37,711 nucleotides of DNA from Pseudomonas sp. C2B4 (GTDB lineage Bacteria; Pseudomonadota; Gammaproteobacteria; Pseudomonadales; Pseudomonadaceae). The notes under the pieces are model-generated. The model was not told the origin of the DNA. It saw nothing but the letters and a program-made list of their open reading frames with translations, and ran no database searches. The stretch covers positions 1 through 37,711 of the forward strand of contig NZ_JABFMU010000058.1 in the NCBI RefSeq assembly GCF_013359695.1, given 5' to 3'. Of the stretch, positions 30,714-37,711 are shown one piece after another (the stretch's first letter is position 1; the number at the start of each line of letters is the position of its first letter). Both the position numbers and the translations under genes were made by a program.

Positions 30714-30950
30714 TCAAAGATCTTTCTTCTCTTCCTTATCCAGATGCTTATCTTCCTTATGCCGTTCCTTATCCAGTTTCTTGGCTTCCTTATCGATGTC
30801 TTTGCCGTCGCGATCAATGTCTTTGTCCACATCACGAACACCATCGCGGACGTCTTTGGCAATATCCCCTTCGGCATTCGCAATACCCATGTGAGACATC
30901 AGGCCCGCGACTAACATGGCCGCAACAAAAATGGCTTTGAGCATTCTCAT
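30714..30950 (-). CDS. Small exported Asp/Lys-rich protein
   Basis: A 78-residue protein: a signal peptide of 26 residues (MLKAIFVAAMLVAGLMSHMGIANA), then 52 mature residues with 14 Asp, 6 Glu, 12 Lys and 4 Arg, no Cys and no aromatic residue. The first half alternates Asp with Val/Ile in short DVRD, DVDKD, DIDRD and DIDK units, and the second half is Lys-rich. The pattern suggests a disordered or helical polyampholyte that could bind cations. AGGGGGG lies about 7 nt before the ATG. I do not recognise a family. It may be expressed alone, between a REPIN and a lipoprotein gene. Confidence 0.75.
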   Translation of the reverse strand: MRMLKAIFVAAMLVAGLMSHMGIANAEGDIAKDVRDGVRDVDKDIDRDGKDIDKEAKKLDKERHKEDKHLDKEEKKDL

Positions 30951-31116
30951 TGGATGCCCCCCTGTTTTTGATAATGTTTTGCATCAGAGAGGAAAAAATA
31001 GGTGCAAAGGTCAGGTATCGCCAACCCGTTGGTCGCTCGTTCAACTGTGCTGTGCGACTGGCCCTGCGCATTCCTTACACAGAGCGCATTACGACGGCAT
31101 TTGCGGGGAGAGGTGA

Positions 31117-31140
31117 GAGCCATGCTGCGCCGCATGGCTC
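31117..31140. other. Strong hairpin downstream of the glycine-zipper lipoprotein gene
   Basis: GAGCCATGC and GCATGGCTC form a perfect 9-bp stem with a 6-nt loop, 20 bp past the lipoprotein stop. Neither strand has a T-run after it, so it is either a Rho-independent-like weak terminator or an mRNA 3'-end stabiliser. The interval 30951-31159 holds nothing else that I can name. Confidence 0.45.
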
Positions 31141-31159
31141 GTCTGCGAGGGGTGCGTGA

Positions 31160-31615
31160 CTAGTTTTTGGGTACCACCCGTGCCTCGCTACCGGCACCCT
31201 CGACATAAACGCTCATGCCTCTGGTCAGTGACGGATTGGACGGTTGAGTCACCGAAACCAGCACGCCGCTGTTGGTCCGCACGATGATCTGCTGTGCGTC
31301 CTTGGGCTGATCATATTGTTTCTTTTCCGCGTAGTTGCCACCGGCCGCACCCGCAAGGGCGCCGGCGACCATCGCGACATCCCGGCCGGTGCCACGTCCG
31401 ATCAGGCTGCCGAGGGCGACACCGCCAATACCGCCCAATATCGCCCCGACCCCGCTGTCATGGTTGGTCTGCATTTGCGTCTGTGTAATCTGCTCGATTT
31501 TCCCCGAGCGAATCTCCATTTCACCTGCGCCGCCACTCCCGGCGTCGTACGCGACGCAGGCGCAGAGCACCACACTCAACAGTGAAATCGTCAGCCAGGA
31601 AGCGATAGTTTTCAT
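31160..31615 (-). CDS. Glycine-zipper outer-membrane lipoprotein (SlyB/PcP-like)
   Basis: A 151-residue lipoprotein. The lipobox LCAC puts the acylated Cys at residue 20. A glycine-zipper double helix covers about 55-92 (GVGAILGGIGGVALGSLIGRGTGRDVAMVAGALAGAAGG), followed by a beta-rich C-terminal domain (IIVRTNSGVLVSVTQP). SlyB-like proteins support outer-membrane integrity. GGAG lies about 8 nt before the start. It is followed by a strong hairpin and by the small Asp/Lys-rich protein gene on the same strand. Confidence 0.92.
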   Translation of the reverse strand: MKTIASWLTISLLSVVLCACVAYDAGSGGAGEMEIRSGKIEQITQTQMQTNHDSGVGAILGGIGGVALGSLIGRGTGRDVAMVAGALAGAAGGNYAEKKQYDQPKDAQQIIVRTNSGVLVSVTQPSNPSLTRGMSVYVEGAGSEARVVPKN

Positions 31616-31711
31616 CGTCGAACTCCATCAGGTAGTGGGTTGGATCATGAAAATGCATTCCATCACGCTAGACGAGAAAAACGGGTACGGGCGTTTGAAT
31701 TCATGTTTGGC

Positions 31712-32566
31712 TCAAGTGGCTTCCAGGTTTCTGATCAGCCACTCACTGAAACTGCGGGCGTTGTTCTCACTGTCTCGATGGGTCAGCAGCGCCCAGTTCG
31801 GCCCGCGAATGGTTTGCTCCACCAGGGGTTGCAATAGGCCGGTGGCACGAGCCTGTCGACTCAGCAACTGGCTGACCAGCGCGATCCCCAGCCCCGCACA
31901 CGCGGCGTCCAACAGCAGGCCGGGATCGGAGAAGTTCAGCCCCTGATCCTGCTGGCCGACATCGATGTCGGCCTCCACCGCCCAATGACTCCAGTCCATT
32001 TCCCGTTCGCCGTGCAGGGTGGTGCGCGGTGCTTGTGGCTGCGCCAACAGACTCGGGTGACAGGCCGGATAGAGGCGGTCTGCATACAACACCTTGAAGC
32101 TGCACTCGGCCTGGGAGCTGATGTCATCGCGCACGGCGATGTCGATGGTCTGGGTGGCCATGTCCGGGACTTCATCGGTGCTGAAAATCCACAGATCTAC
32201 GTCGGGATGCTGACGGCGAAAATCCCCCAGCCGCGGCAACAGCCAATGGCGGGCGAACGCCGGGGTGGTGTTGAGCACCAGCTGGTTGGGCTTCTGGTAC
32301 TGCCCGAGGCGGCGGATGCCCACGGACAACTGTTGCAGCATGGCCTGCGTGGTGCTGAGCAGGTCATGGCCGGCATCCGTCAGGCTGACGCTGCGTCCGC
32401 TGCGAAAAAACAGCGGTTGTTCAAGGTACGCCTCCAGGCTGCGGATCTGCTGGCTGATGGCCGATTGGGTGAGGTGCAGTTCGGCGGCAGCCTTGTGGAA
32501 ACTGCCCAATCGGGCGGCGGCTTCAAAGCCGCGAAGGGTGCTCAGCGGCGGCCAGTGCTTCAGCAT
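31712..32566 (-). CDS. LysR-family regulator (GcvA-like), divergent from the agmatine operon
   Basis: A 284-residue regulator whose N-terminal DNA-binding domain reads STLRGFEAAARLGSFHKAAAELHLTQSAISQQIRSLEAYLEQPLF (residues 9-53), the GcvA/AmpR-type pattern; the substrate-binding-like domain follows. GAGGAAC lies 8 nt upstream of the ATG. It is transcribed away from the deiminase gene with 136 bp between their starts, the usual layout for a LysR regulator and its target operon, so it probably controls the agmatine operon with agmatine or N-carbamoylputrescine as effector. That is inference. Confidence 0.92.
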   Translation of the reverse strand: MLKHWPPLSTLRGFEAAARLGSFHKAAAELHLTQSAISQQIRSLEAYLEQPLFFRSGRSVSLTDAGHDLLSTTQAMLQQLSVGIRRLGQYQKPNQLVLNTTPAFARHWLLPRLGDFRRQHPDVDLWIFSTDEVPDMATQTIDIAVRDDISSQAECSFKVLYADRLYPACHPSLLAQPQAPRTTLHGEREMDWSHWAVEADIDVGQQDQGLNFSDPGLLLDAACAGLGIALVSQLLSRQARATGLLQPLVEQTIRGPNWALLTHRDSENNARSFSEWLIRNLEAT

Positions 32567-32702
32567 ATTGATAAGTTCCTCTAATCACTTTTCTGCAAAA
32601 TCCATCGTTTGTTCGCCCGTTTTTACAGCCGTAGCATGCAGGCCATGACCAACAGCGCAGTTTTTGTTGAACACAATGGCTTAACTGAAAGGGCTTTTTA
32701 CC

Positions 32703-33755
32703 ATGCAGCAGAATGAAAATCTAAATACCGGTTGGATGATGCCTGCGGAGTGGGTCCGCCACGCCGCGACCTGGATGGTCTGGCCGCACAACCAGGCACT
32801 GTGGGAATCGGGCTGGCGCGTGACCTTGGCTCAGGTCCAGCAGGATTTCGCCGGCGTGGCCAACGCCATTGCCCGTTTCGAACCGGTGAAAATGGTCGTC
32901 GACCCGTCGGCGGTGGCCAGCGCCAAAGCCTTGTGTGGACCGAACATTGAACTGATCGAGATGCCGGTGAACGACAGCTGGTGCCGCGATTCCGGCCCGA
33001 GTTTTGTCTGCCATCCGCAGCAAGGCCTGGCTGGGGTGAGCTGGCGCTTCAATGCCTGGGGCGGCAAGTCGGCCCATGATCTGGACGAAGGCCTGGCGCG
33101 CCGCGCCCTCAATCACCTGGGCTTGCCGTGCTTTGGCACGCATTTGAGCAACGAAGGCGGAGCCATTCATGTCGACGGCGAAGGCACGCTGATCACCACC
33201 GAGTCGGTGCTGCTCAACCCCAATCGCAACCCGGACATGACCAAGGCCGAGATGGAGGAGATCTTTGCCCGTCTGTTGGGCGTGAAAAAAACCATCTGGC
33301 TGCCGGGCGATCCGGATTACGTCACCGGCGACATGACCGACGGCCATGTCGATGGCGTGTGCGCCTTCGCTCGTCCCGGCGTGTTGCTGGTGGACGCTAC
33401 CCACGACCAGCAATCGGTGTATGCCGAAGTGGCCCGGGAAAACCGTCGAGCCCTGGAACTGGCAACTGATGCCAAGGGGCGCAAGTTCGAACTGATCGAA
33501 CTGTATGAAGCCAGCGATGCCGTCGACCCTGAGGCTGAAGTGTTCTGCGCGTCCTACACCAACTTCTACATCGTCAACGACGCAATCATCATGCCGGCCT
33601 ATGGCATTGCGGCCGACCACGCGGCGGCCGACGTATTGGCCCGGGCGTTCCCGGGACGCGAAGTGGTGCCGGTGCGCATCAACAATCTGGCCCATGGTGG
33701 TGGCGGGGTGCATTGCATCACCCAGCAACAGCCAGCCTGGCCGGTGGAGGGTTGA
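32703..33755 (+). CDS. agu2A: Agmatine deiminase (cytoplasmic copy)
   Basis: A 350-residue peptidylarginine-deiminase-fold enzyme converting agmatine to N-carbamoylputrescine and ammonia. Catalytic residues of the family are present: D96 (CRDSGP), E151 (SNEGGAIHVDG), H215 (TDGHVDG) and nucleophile C338 (HGGGGVHCITQQQP). No signal peptide, so cytoplasmic. AAAGGG lies about 10 nt before the start. It is first in a tight set with an N-carbamoylputrescine amidase and a polyamine-binding protein, followed by a second, exported deiminase. That order is the one described for agu2ABCA' in P. aeruginosa PA14, hence the symbol; the housekeeping aguBA pair would be elsewhere. Confidence 0.9.
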   Translation: MQQNENLNTGWMMPAEWVRHAATWMVWPHNQALWESGWRVTLAQVQQDFAGVANAIARFEPVKMVVDPSAVASAKALCGPNIELIEMPVNDSWCRDSGPSFVCHPQQGLAGVSWRFNAWGGKSAHDLDEGLARRALNHLGLPCFGTHLSNEGGAIHVDGEGTLITTESVLLNPNRNPDMTKAEMEEIFARLLGVKKTIWLPGDPDYVTGDMTDGHVDGVCAFARPGVLLVDATHDQQSVYAEVARENRRALELATDAKGRKFELIELYEASDAVDPEAEVFCASYTNFYIVNDAIIMPAYGIAADHAAADVLARAFPGREVVPVRINNLAHGGGGVHCITQQQPAWPVEG

Positions 33756-33759
33756 TGCC

Positions 33760-34668
33760 ATGACCGTGTTGACCATCGCTGTGACCCAGATGCCCTGCAC
33801 CTGGGACTTGCAACACAACCTCGATCAGGCCGAACACTTGGTGCGTGAGGCGGCGGCCAAAGGGGCGCAGGTGATCCTGTTGCAGGAGCTGTTCGCCACG
33901 CCGTATTTCTGTATCGAGCAAAGCCATCAACACCTGGCGCTGGCTCAGGAGTTTCGCGACAGTCCGGTGCTCCAGCGCTTCGCCGCGCTGGCTCGGGAAT
34001 TGGGGGTGGTGTTGCCGCTGAGCTGGTTCGAGAAGGCCGGCAATGCGTACTTCAATTCCCTGTGCGTGGCCGATGCCGACGGGCGTTTGCTGGGGGTGTA
34101 TCGCAAGACCCATATCCCCAACGCCATCGGCTATCAGGAGAAGGAATACTTCAGCCCCGGCGACACCGGTTTCCGCGTCTGGGACACCGCGTTCGGGCGC
34201 ATCGGCGTGGGCATCTGCTGGGATCAGTGGTTCCCCGAAACGGCACGCTGCCTGGCCTTGATGGGCGCCGAAGTGCTTTTGTTCCCCACGGCCATCGGCT
34301 CCGAGCCCGGCTGCGCCAGCCTGGACTCCCGTGATCACTGGCAAATGACCATGCGCGGTCACGCGGCCGCCAACATCCTGCCGGTGGTGGCCTCCAATCG
34401 CGTCGGCCGGGAAGCGGCGACCCTTGATCCGACCTTGCAGATGAGCTTCTACGGTTCGTCGTTCATCTGTAACCACAAGGGCAAATTGCTCGCCGAGGCC
34501 GACCGCGACAGCACCGGTGTGCTGGTGCACAGCCTCGACCTGGCCGCCATGCGCGAAGAGCGCCTGAGCTGGGGCATCTATCGCGATCGTCGTCCGGAAA
34601 TGTACGGGGCGCTGTTGAGCCAGGACGGTCGGCAGATCAATGCACGCTGGAACACTCAAGGGGTCTGA
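33760..34668 (+). CDS. agu2B: N-carbamoylputrescine amidase
   Basis: A 302-residue nitrilase-superfamily amidase that hydrolyses N-carbamoylputrescine to putrescine, ammonia and CO2. The Glu-Lys-Cys triad is E43 (LLQELFATPYF), K116 (YRKTHIPN) and C153 (GICWDQWFPE), all in family-typical contexts. I chose the ATG at 33760, 4 bp after the deiminase stop, with GGTGGAGGG 8 nt upstream; a longer in-frame extension to 33505 overlaps the deiminase gene and is not credible. With the deiminase it completes agmatine conversion to putrescine. Confidence 0.93.
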   Translation: MTVLTIAVTQMPCTWDLQHNLDQAEHLVREAAAKGAQVILLQELFATPYFCIEQSHQHLALAQEFRDSPVLQRFAALARELGVVLPLSWFEKAGNAYFNSLCVADADGRLLGVYRKTHIPNAIGYQEKEYFSPGDTGFRVWDTAFGRIGVGICWDQWFPETARCLALMGAEVLLFPTAIGSEPGCASLDSRDHWQMTMRGHAAANILPVVASNRVGREAATLDPTLQMSFYGSSFICNHKGKLLAEADRDSTGVLVHSLDLAAMREERLSWGIYRDRRPEMYGALLSQDGRQINARWNTQGV

Positions 34669-34669
34669 C

Positions 34670-35773
34670 ATGCGTACGTTCAATCGACTGTTGCCCGCTG
34701 TCCTGGGATTGGCCATCAGCGGTGCGATGCCGGCGTTGCACGCCGAAGAGAAAACCCTGCGGCTGTACAACTGGGCCGACTATTTTGCCGAGGACACCCT
34801 GAGCCGCTTCACCGCCGAAACCGGGATCAAGGTGATCTACGACGTCATGGAGGGCAGCGAGACGCTGGAGGCCAAGATGCTGGCCGGTGGCAGCGGCTAC
34901 GACCTGATCTTCCCCGGCGACACCGTGGCCGAGCGCCTGGTGCGCGCCGGCAGCCTGCAGCCGCTGGACCGCTCGAAACTCACGGAGCTGGCCGACATCG
35001 AACCCGGCCTGCAAAAGCTGCGCAGGCAATACGAGCATTCGAGCCAGGCCACCGTCCCGTACACCTGGGGCACCATCGGCGTGACCTATAACGAAGAGCA
35101 GATCCGCCAGCGCGTGCCCGATGCCCCGGTCAATAGCCTGGACATGTTGTTCAAGCCTGAATGGGCGGCGAAGTTTGCCGATTGCGGTATTTCAATGATC
35201 GACTCGCCGGACGAAGTGCTGGCGGTGGTGCTCAACTACCTCGGTCGCGAACCGCGCAGCGCCAAGCCTGAAGACCTGAAAGCCGCGGGTGAACTGCTGG
35301 CGGGGTTGCGGCCGTACATCCGCAAGTTCCAGTCGCAACCGGTGACCGACCTGGTGAACGGCAACCTGTGCCTGTCCCTCGGCTACAGCGGTGACATGAC
35401 CCAGGCGCAACGCACCTCGGATGCCGCCGGCAAGAAGACTTCGTTCCAGTACCGCATTCCCCGCGAGGGCACCACGGTGTGGATGGACACCATGGCGATC
35501 CCGGTCGATGCCAGGCATCCGGAGTACGCCTATGCGTTCATCAACTTCGTCATGCGCCCGCAGAACATGGCCGCCATCAGTAACTTCACCGGTTACCCGA
35601 CCTCCAATGCCAAGGCACGGCCGAGCGTCGATGCGACGATGCGAGATAACCCGGACATCTACATCGATGAAGCCACCTATGCTCGTTTGATCCCGGGCAA
35701 GGACATTCCCCAGGCCGACATGCGGGCACGCATGCGCACCTGGACCAAGTTCAAGACTGCCACCGGCCAGTGA
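34670..35773 (+). CDS. agu2C: Periplasmic polyamine-binding protein of an ABC transporter (PotF/SpuD-like)
   Basis: A 367-residue extracellular-solute-binding protein. A signal peptide ends at about residue 25 (PALHA/EEK). The start of the mature protein LRLYNWADYFAEDTLSRFTAETGIKVIYDVMEG is diagnostic of the PotD/PotF spermidine/putrescine-binding group. It starts 1 bp after the amidase stop with AAGGGG upstream, so it is in the same operon. No permease or ATPase gene is linked, so it either uses a shared polyamine ABC transporter or has another role, such as sensing. By position it is agu2C. Confidence 0.9.
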   Translation: MRTFNRLLPAVLGLAISGAMPALHAEEKTLRLYNWADYFAEDTLSRFTAETGIKVIYDVMEGSETLEAKMLAGGSGYDLIFPGDTVAERLVRAGSLQPLDRSKLTELADIEPGLQKLRRQYEHSSQATVPYTWGTIGVTYNEEQIRQRVPDAPVNSLDMLFKPEWAAKFADCGISMIDSPDEVLAVVLNYLGREPRSAKPEDLKAAGELLAGLRPYIRKFQSQPVTDLVNGNLCLSLGYSGDMTQAQRTSDAAGKKTSFQYRIPREGTTVWMDTMAIPVDARHPEYAYAFINFVMRPQNMAAISNFTGYPTSNAKARPSVDATMRDNPDIYIDEATYARLIPGKDIPQADMRARMRTWTKFKTATGQ

Positions 35774-35801
35774 TGTCAGTGTCACATACACCTGCATAAC
35801 C

Positions 35802-35894
35802 CTGTGGGAGCGAGCCTGCTCGCGAAAGCGGAGTGTCATTCAATGTTGATGGCGACTGACACACCGCATTCGCGAGCAGGCTCGCTCCCACAGG
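35802..35894. repeat. REPIN, about 93 bp, inside the agmatine operon
   Basis: CTGTGGGAGCGAGCCTGCTC and GAGCAGGCTCGCTCCCACAG enclose a 92-bp-class spacer with GTGTCATTCAATGTTGATGG. It lies between agu2C and the Tat-exported deiminase, and the 16 bases before it (TACACCTGCATAACCC) also precede the REPIN at 37526. Confidence 0.95.
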
Positions 35895-35940
35895 GGCAGT
35901 GATGTAGGCCGGGGCTTTATTCATTTTCAGGAACAATTGC

Positions 35941-37062
35941 ATGTCCACGCGTCGCGAATTCATCAAACAGGCATCGGTCATCGCCGGTGCGGGAACCGCT
36001 TTCATGGGGCTTGGCCTCAGCCCGTTATCCGCGCTGGCGGCCAGCGAAGGCCGCTGGTACATGCCGGATGAAGGTGACAAGCACGAACAGGCCTTCATCG
36101 CCTTCGGCGCACAGGACGCCATTTGGGAGGACTTCACCCCAGACGTCCAAGCGGCCCTCGGCCGGATCGCGCGGGCCATCGCCGGCTTTGAGCCGGTCAC
36201 CGTGTTCTGTCGCGAAAGCGAGCGTGACCTGGCCGAAGAACATTGCGGTACCGCCAACGTCACCTACGTCGTTACCGAACTCGACGACATCTGGATGCGT
36301 GATATCGGCGCCACTTTTGTGGTCGACGGCAAAGGCGAACTCGGCGCCGTGGATTTCAATTTCAACGGCTGGGGCAACAAGCAGCGGCACAGCAAGGATG
36401 CGAAGGTGGTCGGTCTGGTGGCCCGTCGCGAAGAGGCTCGTTACCAACGCAGCGAGCTGGTGGGCGAGGGCGGTGGCATCGAAGTGGACGGCCACGGCAC
36501 GGGCATCATGACCGAAAGCAGCTGGATCAATGCCAATCGCAACCCCGACTGGAGCAAGGCCGAGGTCGAGGAGGAGCTCAAGTTCCGTCTGGGCTTGCGC
36601 AAAATCATCTGGCTGCCGGGTATCAAGGGCAAGGACATCACCGACGCTCACGTCGATTTCTATGCCCGTTTCGTCAAGCCCGGCGTGGTGATCGCCAACC
36701 TCGACAGCGACCCCGAGTCCTATGACAACCAGGTCACCCACGCGCACCTGGAGATTCTCAAAAACGCCACCGATGCCGATGGCCGCAAATTGGAGGTGCA
36801 CACCGTGTCACCTCCGCTCAAGCCGCGCCAAAGCAAGTTCAACCGCGACAATCCGGATTTTGCCGCCGGCTACATCAATTATTTCGTAATCAACGGGGCG
36901 ATCATTGCCCCTGAATTTGGCGACAAGGCGGCTGATCGCAAGGCCTTTGATCTGCTGTCGCAACTGTACCCGGACCGTGAAGTGGTGCAGCTCAACATCG
37001 ATGCGATTGCGGCCGGTGGCGGTGGAATCCACTGCGTGACCAGTCACCAGCCGCTGGTCTAG
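35941..37062 (+). CDS. agu2A': Tat-exported agmatine deiminase
   Basis: A 373-residue agmatine deiminase-family enzyme with a twin-arginine signal (STRREFIKQ, R4-R5, then a hydrophobic stretch ending ALAA near residue 34). The catalytic set is complete: D121 (WMRDIG), E176 (GEGGGIEVDG), H237 (TDAHVDF) and C365 (GGGGIHCVTSHQP). It should convert agmatine to N-carbamoylputrescine in the periplasm. AGGA lies 8 nt before the ATG. In PA14 the equivalent Agu2A' is Tat-exported and affects biofilm formation with agmatine. A REPIN separates it from agu2C (167-bp gap), so it may be partly uncoupled from the operon. Confidence 0.9.
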   Translation: MSTRREFIKQASVIAGAGTAFMGLGLSPLSALAASEGRWYMPDEGDKHEQAFIAFGAQDAIWEDFTPDVQAALGRIARAIAGFEPVTVFCRESERDLAEEHCGTANVTYVVTELDDIWMRDIGATFVVDGKGELGAVDFNFNGWGNKQRHSKDAKVVGLVARREEARYQRSELVGEGGGIEVDGHGTGIMTESSWINANRNPDWSKAEVEEELKFRLGLRKIIWLPGIKGKDITDAHVDFYARFVKPGVVIANLDSDPESYDNQVTHAHLEILKNATDADGRKLEVHTVSPPLKPRQSKFNRDNPDFAAGYINYFVINGAIIAPEFGDKAADRKAFDLLSQLYPDREVVQLNIDAIAAGGGGIHCVTSHQPLV

Positions 37063-37123
37063 CGAAGGTCGCGGGGGCGTCTGGTAAACTGCGCCCCTTT
37101 ACCCCCTCAAACAAGAGTGCCCC

Positions 37124-37504
37124 ATGGCCAACCAAGACATCATCTTCACGCCCGATCTCGACCAGGACTCCATTTCCTCCGACGTCGCCGCGTTCAACGG
37201 CATCCTGATGTCCACCCAGATCCCGACCCGCACCGACGGCAGCCTTGAACTGGGCGACATCACCCTGCAAAGCGAATGCACCCTGCAAGCGCTCAAGCTC
37301 GCGTTGGAGCGCGCCGGCAGTTCCATGGACCGCGTCATGCACCTGACCATCTACCTCACGGACATGGCCGACCGCGCCGCGTTCAACGAGGTCTACAAGC
37401 GTTATTTCGCCAAGCCGTGGCCCGTGCGCGCCGCCGTTGGCGTCGCTGCTTTGGCAGTGGAAGGCATGAAAGTGGAAGTCGTCGCCATGGCGGCCAAGGC
37501 CTGA
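37124..37504 (+). CDS. RidA-family protein (YjgF/YER057c/UK114)
   Basis: A 126-residue protein of the Rid family, expected to deaminate reactive enamine/imine intermediates, as a homotrimer. The conserved catalytic segment is PVRAAVGVAALAVEGMKVEVVAMA, with R102 and E118 at the family positions; LTIYLTDMADRAAFNEVYKRYF is also typical. It may protect against 2-aminoacrylate, or serve a catabolic amine pathway. AGAG is a weak ribosome site. The TGGTAAACT sequence at 37082-37090 could be a -10 region. It lies 61 bp after the exported agmatine deiminase, on the same strand, but is probably separately expressed. Confidence 0.92.
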   Translation: MANQDIIFTPDLDQDSISSDVAAFNGILMSTQIPTRTDGSLELGDITLQSECTLQALKLALERAGSSMDRVMHLTIYLTDMADRAAFNEVYKRYFAKPWPVRAAVGVAALAVEGMKVEVVAMAAKA

Positions 37505-37525
37505 TCCACGTACACCTGCATAACC

Positions 37526-37617
37526 CTGTGGGAGCGAGCCTGCTCGCGAAGAGGCCAGCTCATTCAACATCAATGGTGACTGACCCGCCGCCTTCTCGAG
37601 CAGGCTCGCTCCCACAG
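37526..37617. repeat. REPIN, about 92 bp
   Basis: TGTGGGAGCGAGCCTGCTCG and CGAGCAGGCTCGCTCCCACA enclose a spacer with GAAGAGGCCAGCTCATTCAA. It is preceded by TACACCTGCATAACCC, as is the copy at 35802. Confidence 0.94.
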
Positions 37618-37662
37618 TAGTTGTTAGTCGCCTATGAAATCCGGGTGCATACCCATCCCCCC

Positions 37663-37711
37663 GTGGGAGCGAGCCTGCTCGCGAAGAGGCCAGCTCATCC
37701 ACCATAAATGG
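37663..37711. repeat. REPIN, left part, cut by the window end
   Basis: GTGGGAGCGAGCCTGCTCGC followed by GAAGAGGCCAGCTCATCCA repeats the left half of the preceding REPIN with one change, then the sequence ends. It shows a tandem pair. Confidence 0.9.

Noticed and set aside
33505..33759. N-terminal extension of the N-carbamoylputrescine amidase
   Set aside because: It overlaps the coding end of the deiminase in another frame; the ATG at 33760 has a strong ribosome site and begins the nitrilase-fold sequence.
37074..37097. GGGGCG/CGCCCC hairpin before RidA as an intrinsic terminator
   Set aside because: Stem of 6 bp with a 12-nt loop and only three T after it; the loop overlaps a probable -10 element for RidA, so a terminator call is not justified.

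Overview
The window looks like chromosomal DNA of a fluorescens-group Pseudomonas. The evidence is GC-rich genes with Pseudomonas-type products (FecI/FecR plus an STN-containing TonB receptor, AguA/AguB-type enzymes, a lipoprotein multicopper oxidase) and more than a dozen paired REP sequences (REPINs) with the GTGGGAGCGAGCC...GGCTCGCTCCCAC arms typical of that group. I see no rRNA, tRNA, CRISPR array, phage or complete insertion sequence. The species assignment is inference.

Layout. (1) 211-6708: a catabolic block made of an ACT-type APC permease, an iron-dependent alcohol dehydrogenase, an aldehyde dehydrogenase and a gamma-glutamyl-amide synthetase of the glutamine synthetase family (all minus strand), with a small CMD/AhpD-fold protein divergent from the synthetase. 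Together they suggest uptake, gamma-glutamylation and two-step oxidation of an amino alcohol or related amine. A 22-bp near-perfect palindrome sits in front of the synthetase. (2) 6870-10918: a cell-surface-signalling iron system (Fur-like box, FecI sigma factor, FecR anti-sigma factor overlapping it by ATGA, TonB-dependent siderophore receptor). (3) 11029-14467: a cytoplasmic alpha/beta hydrolase convergent with a compact three-gene unit (Tat-exported haloperoxidase-like hydrolase, orphan membrane histidine kinase, HIT-like protein with an incomplete histidine triad). (4) 14793-15653: an unrecognised protein with a serine-run N-terminus.

(5) 15790-21232: Zn-dependent alcohol dehydrogenase, aldehyde dehydrogenase, exported epoxide-hydrolase-like protein and a bile-acid:sodium-symporter-type transporter. 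(6) 21349-25634: three consecutive exported proteins (Ser alpha/beta hydrolase, Cys alpha/beta hydrolase, cupin-CMD fusion) and a convergent LysR regulator. (7) 25782-26823: a short Ppx/GppA phosphatase behind a sequence matching the PhoB box closely. (8) 27101-30350: a multicopper oxidase lipoprotein, an outer-membrane beta-barrel protein and a SCO1/SenC copper chaperone in one tight operon. (9) 30714-31615: two small envelope proteins, one extraordinarily rich in Asp and Lys. (10) 31712-37062: a LysR regulator divergent from a four-gene agmatine operon whose order (deiminase, N-carbamoylputrescine amidase, polyamine-binding protein, Tat-exported deiminase) matches the agu2ABCA' operon described in P. 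aeruginosa PA14. (11) 37124-37504: a RidA-family protein, then tandem REPINs running off the window.

Most notable are the agu2-type operon with a REPIN lodged before its exported deiminase, the amine/amino-alcohol gamma-glutamylation cluster with its palindrome, the Pho box at the polyphosphatase gene, the lipoprotein oxidase-barrel-SCO1 operon, and the extensive REPIN population with shared spacers. No wholly new type of system is demonstrable from sequence alone; the functional pathway assignments are inferences from family and gene order.
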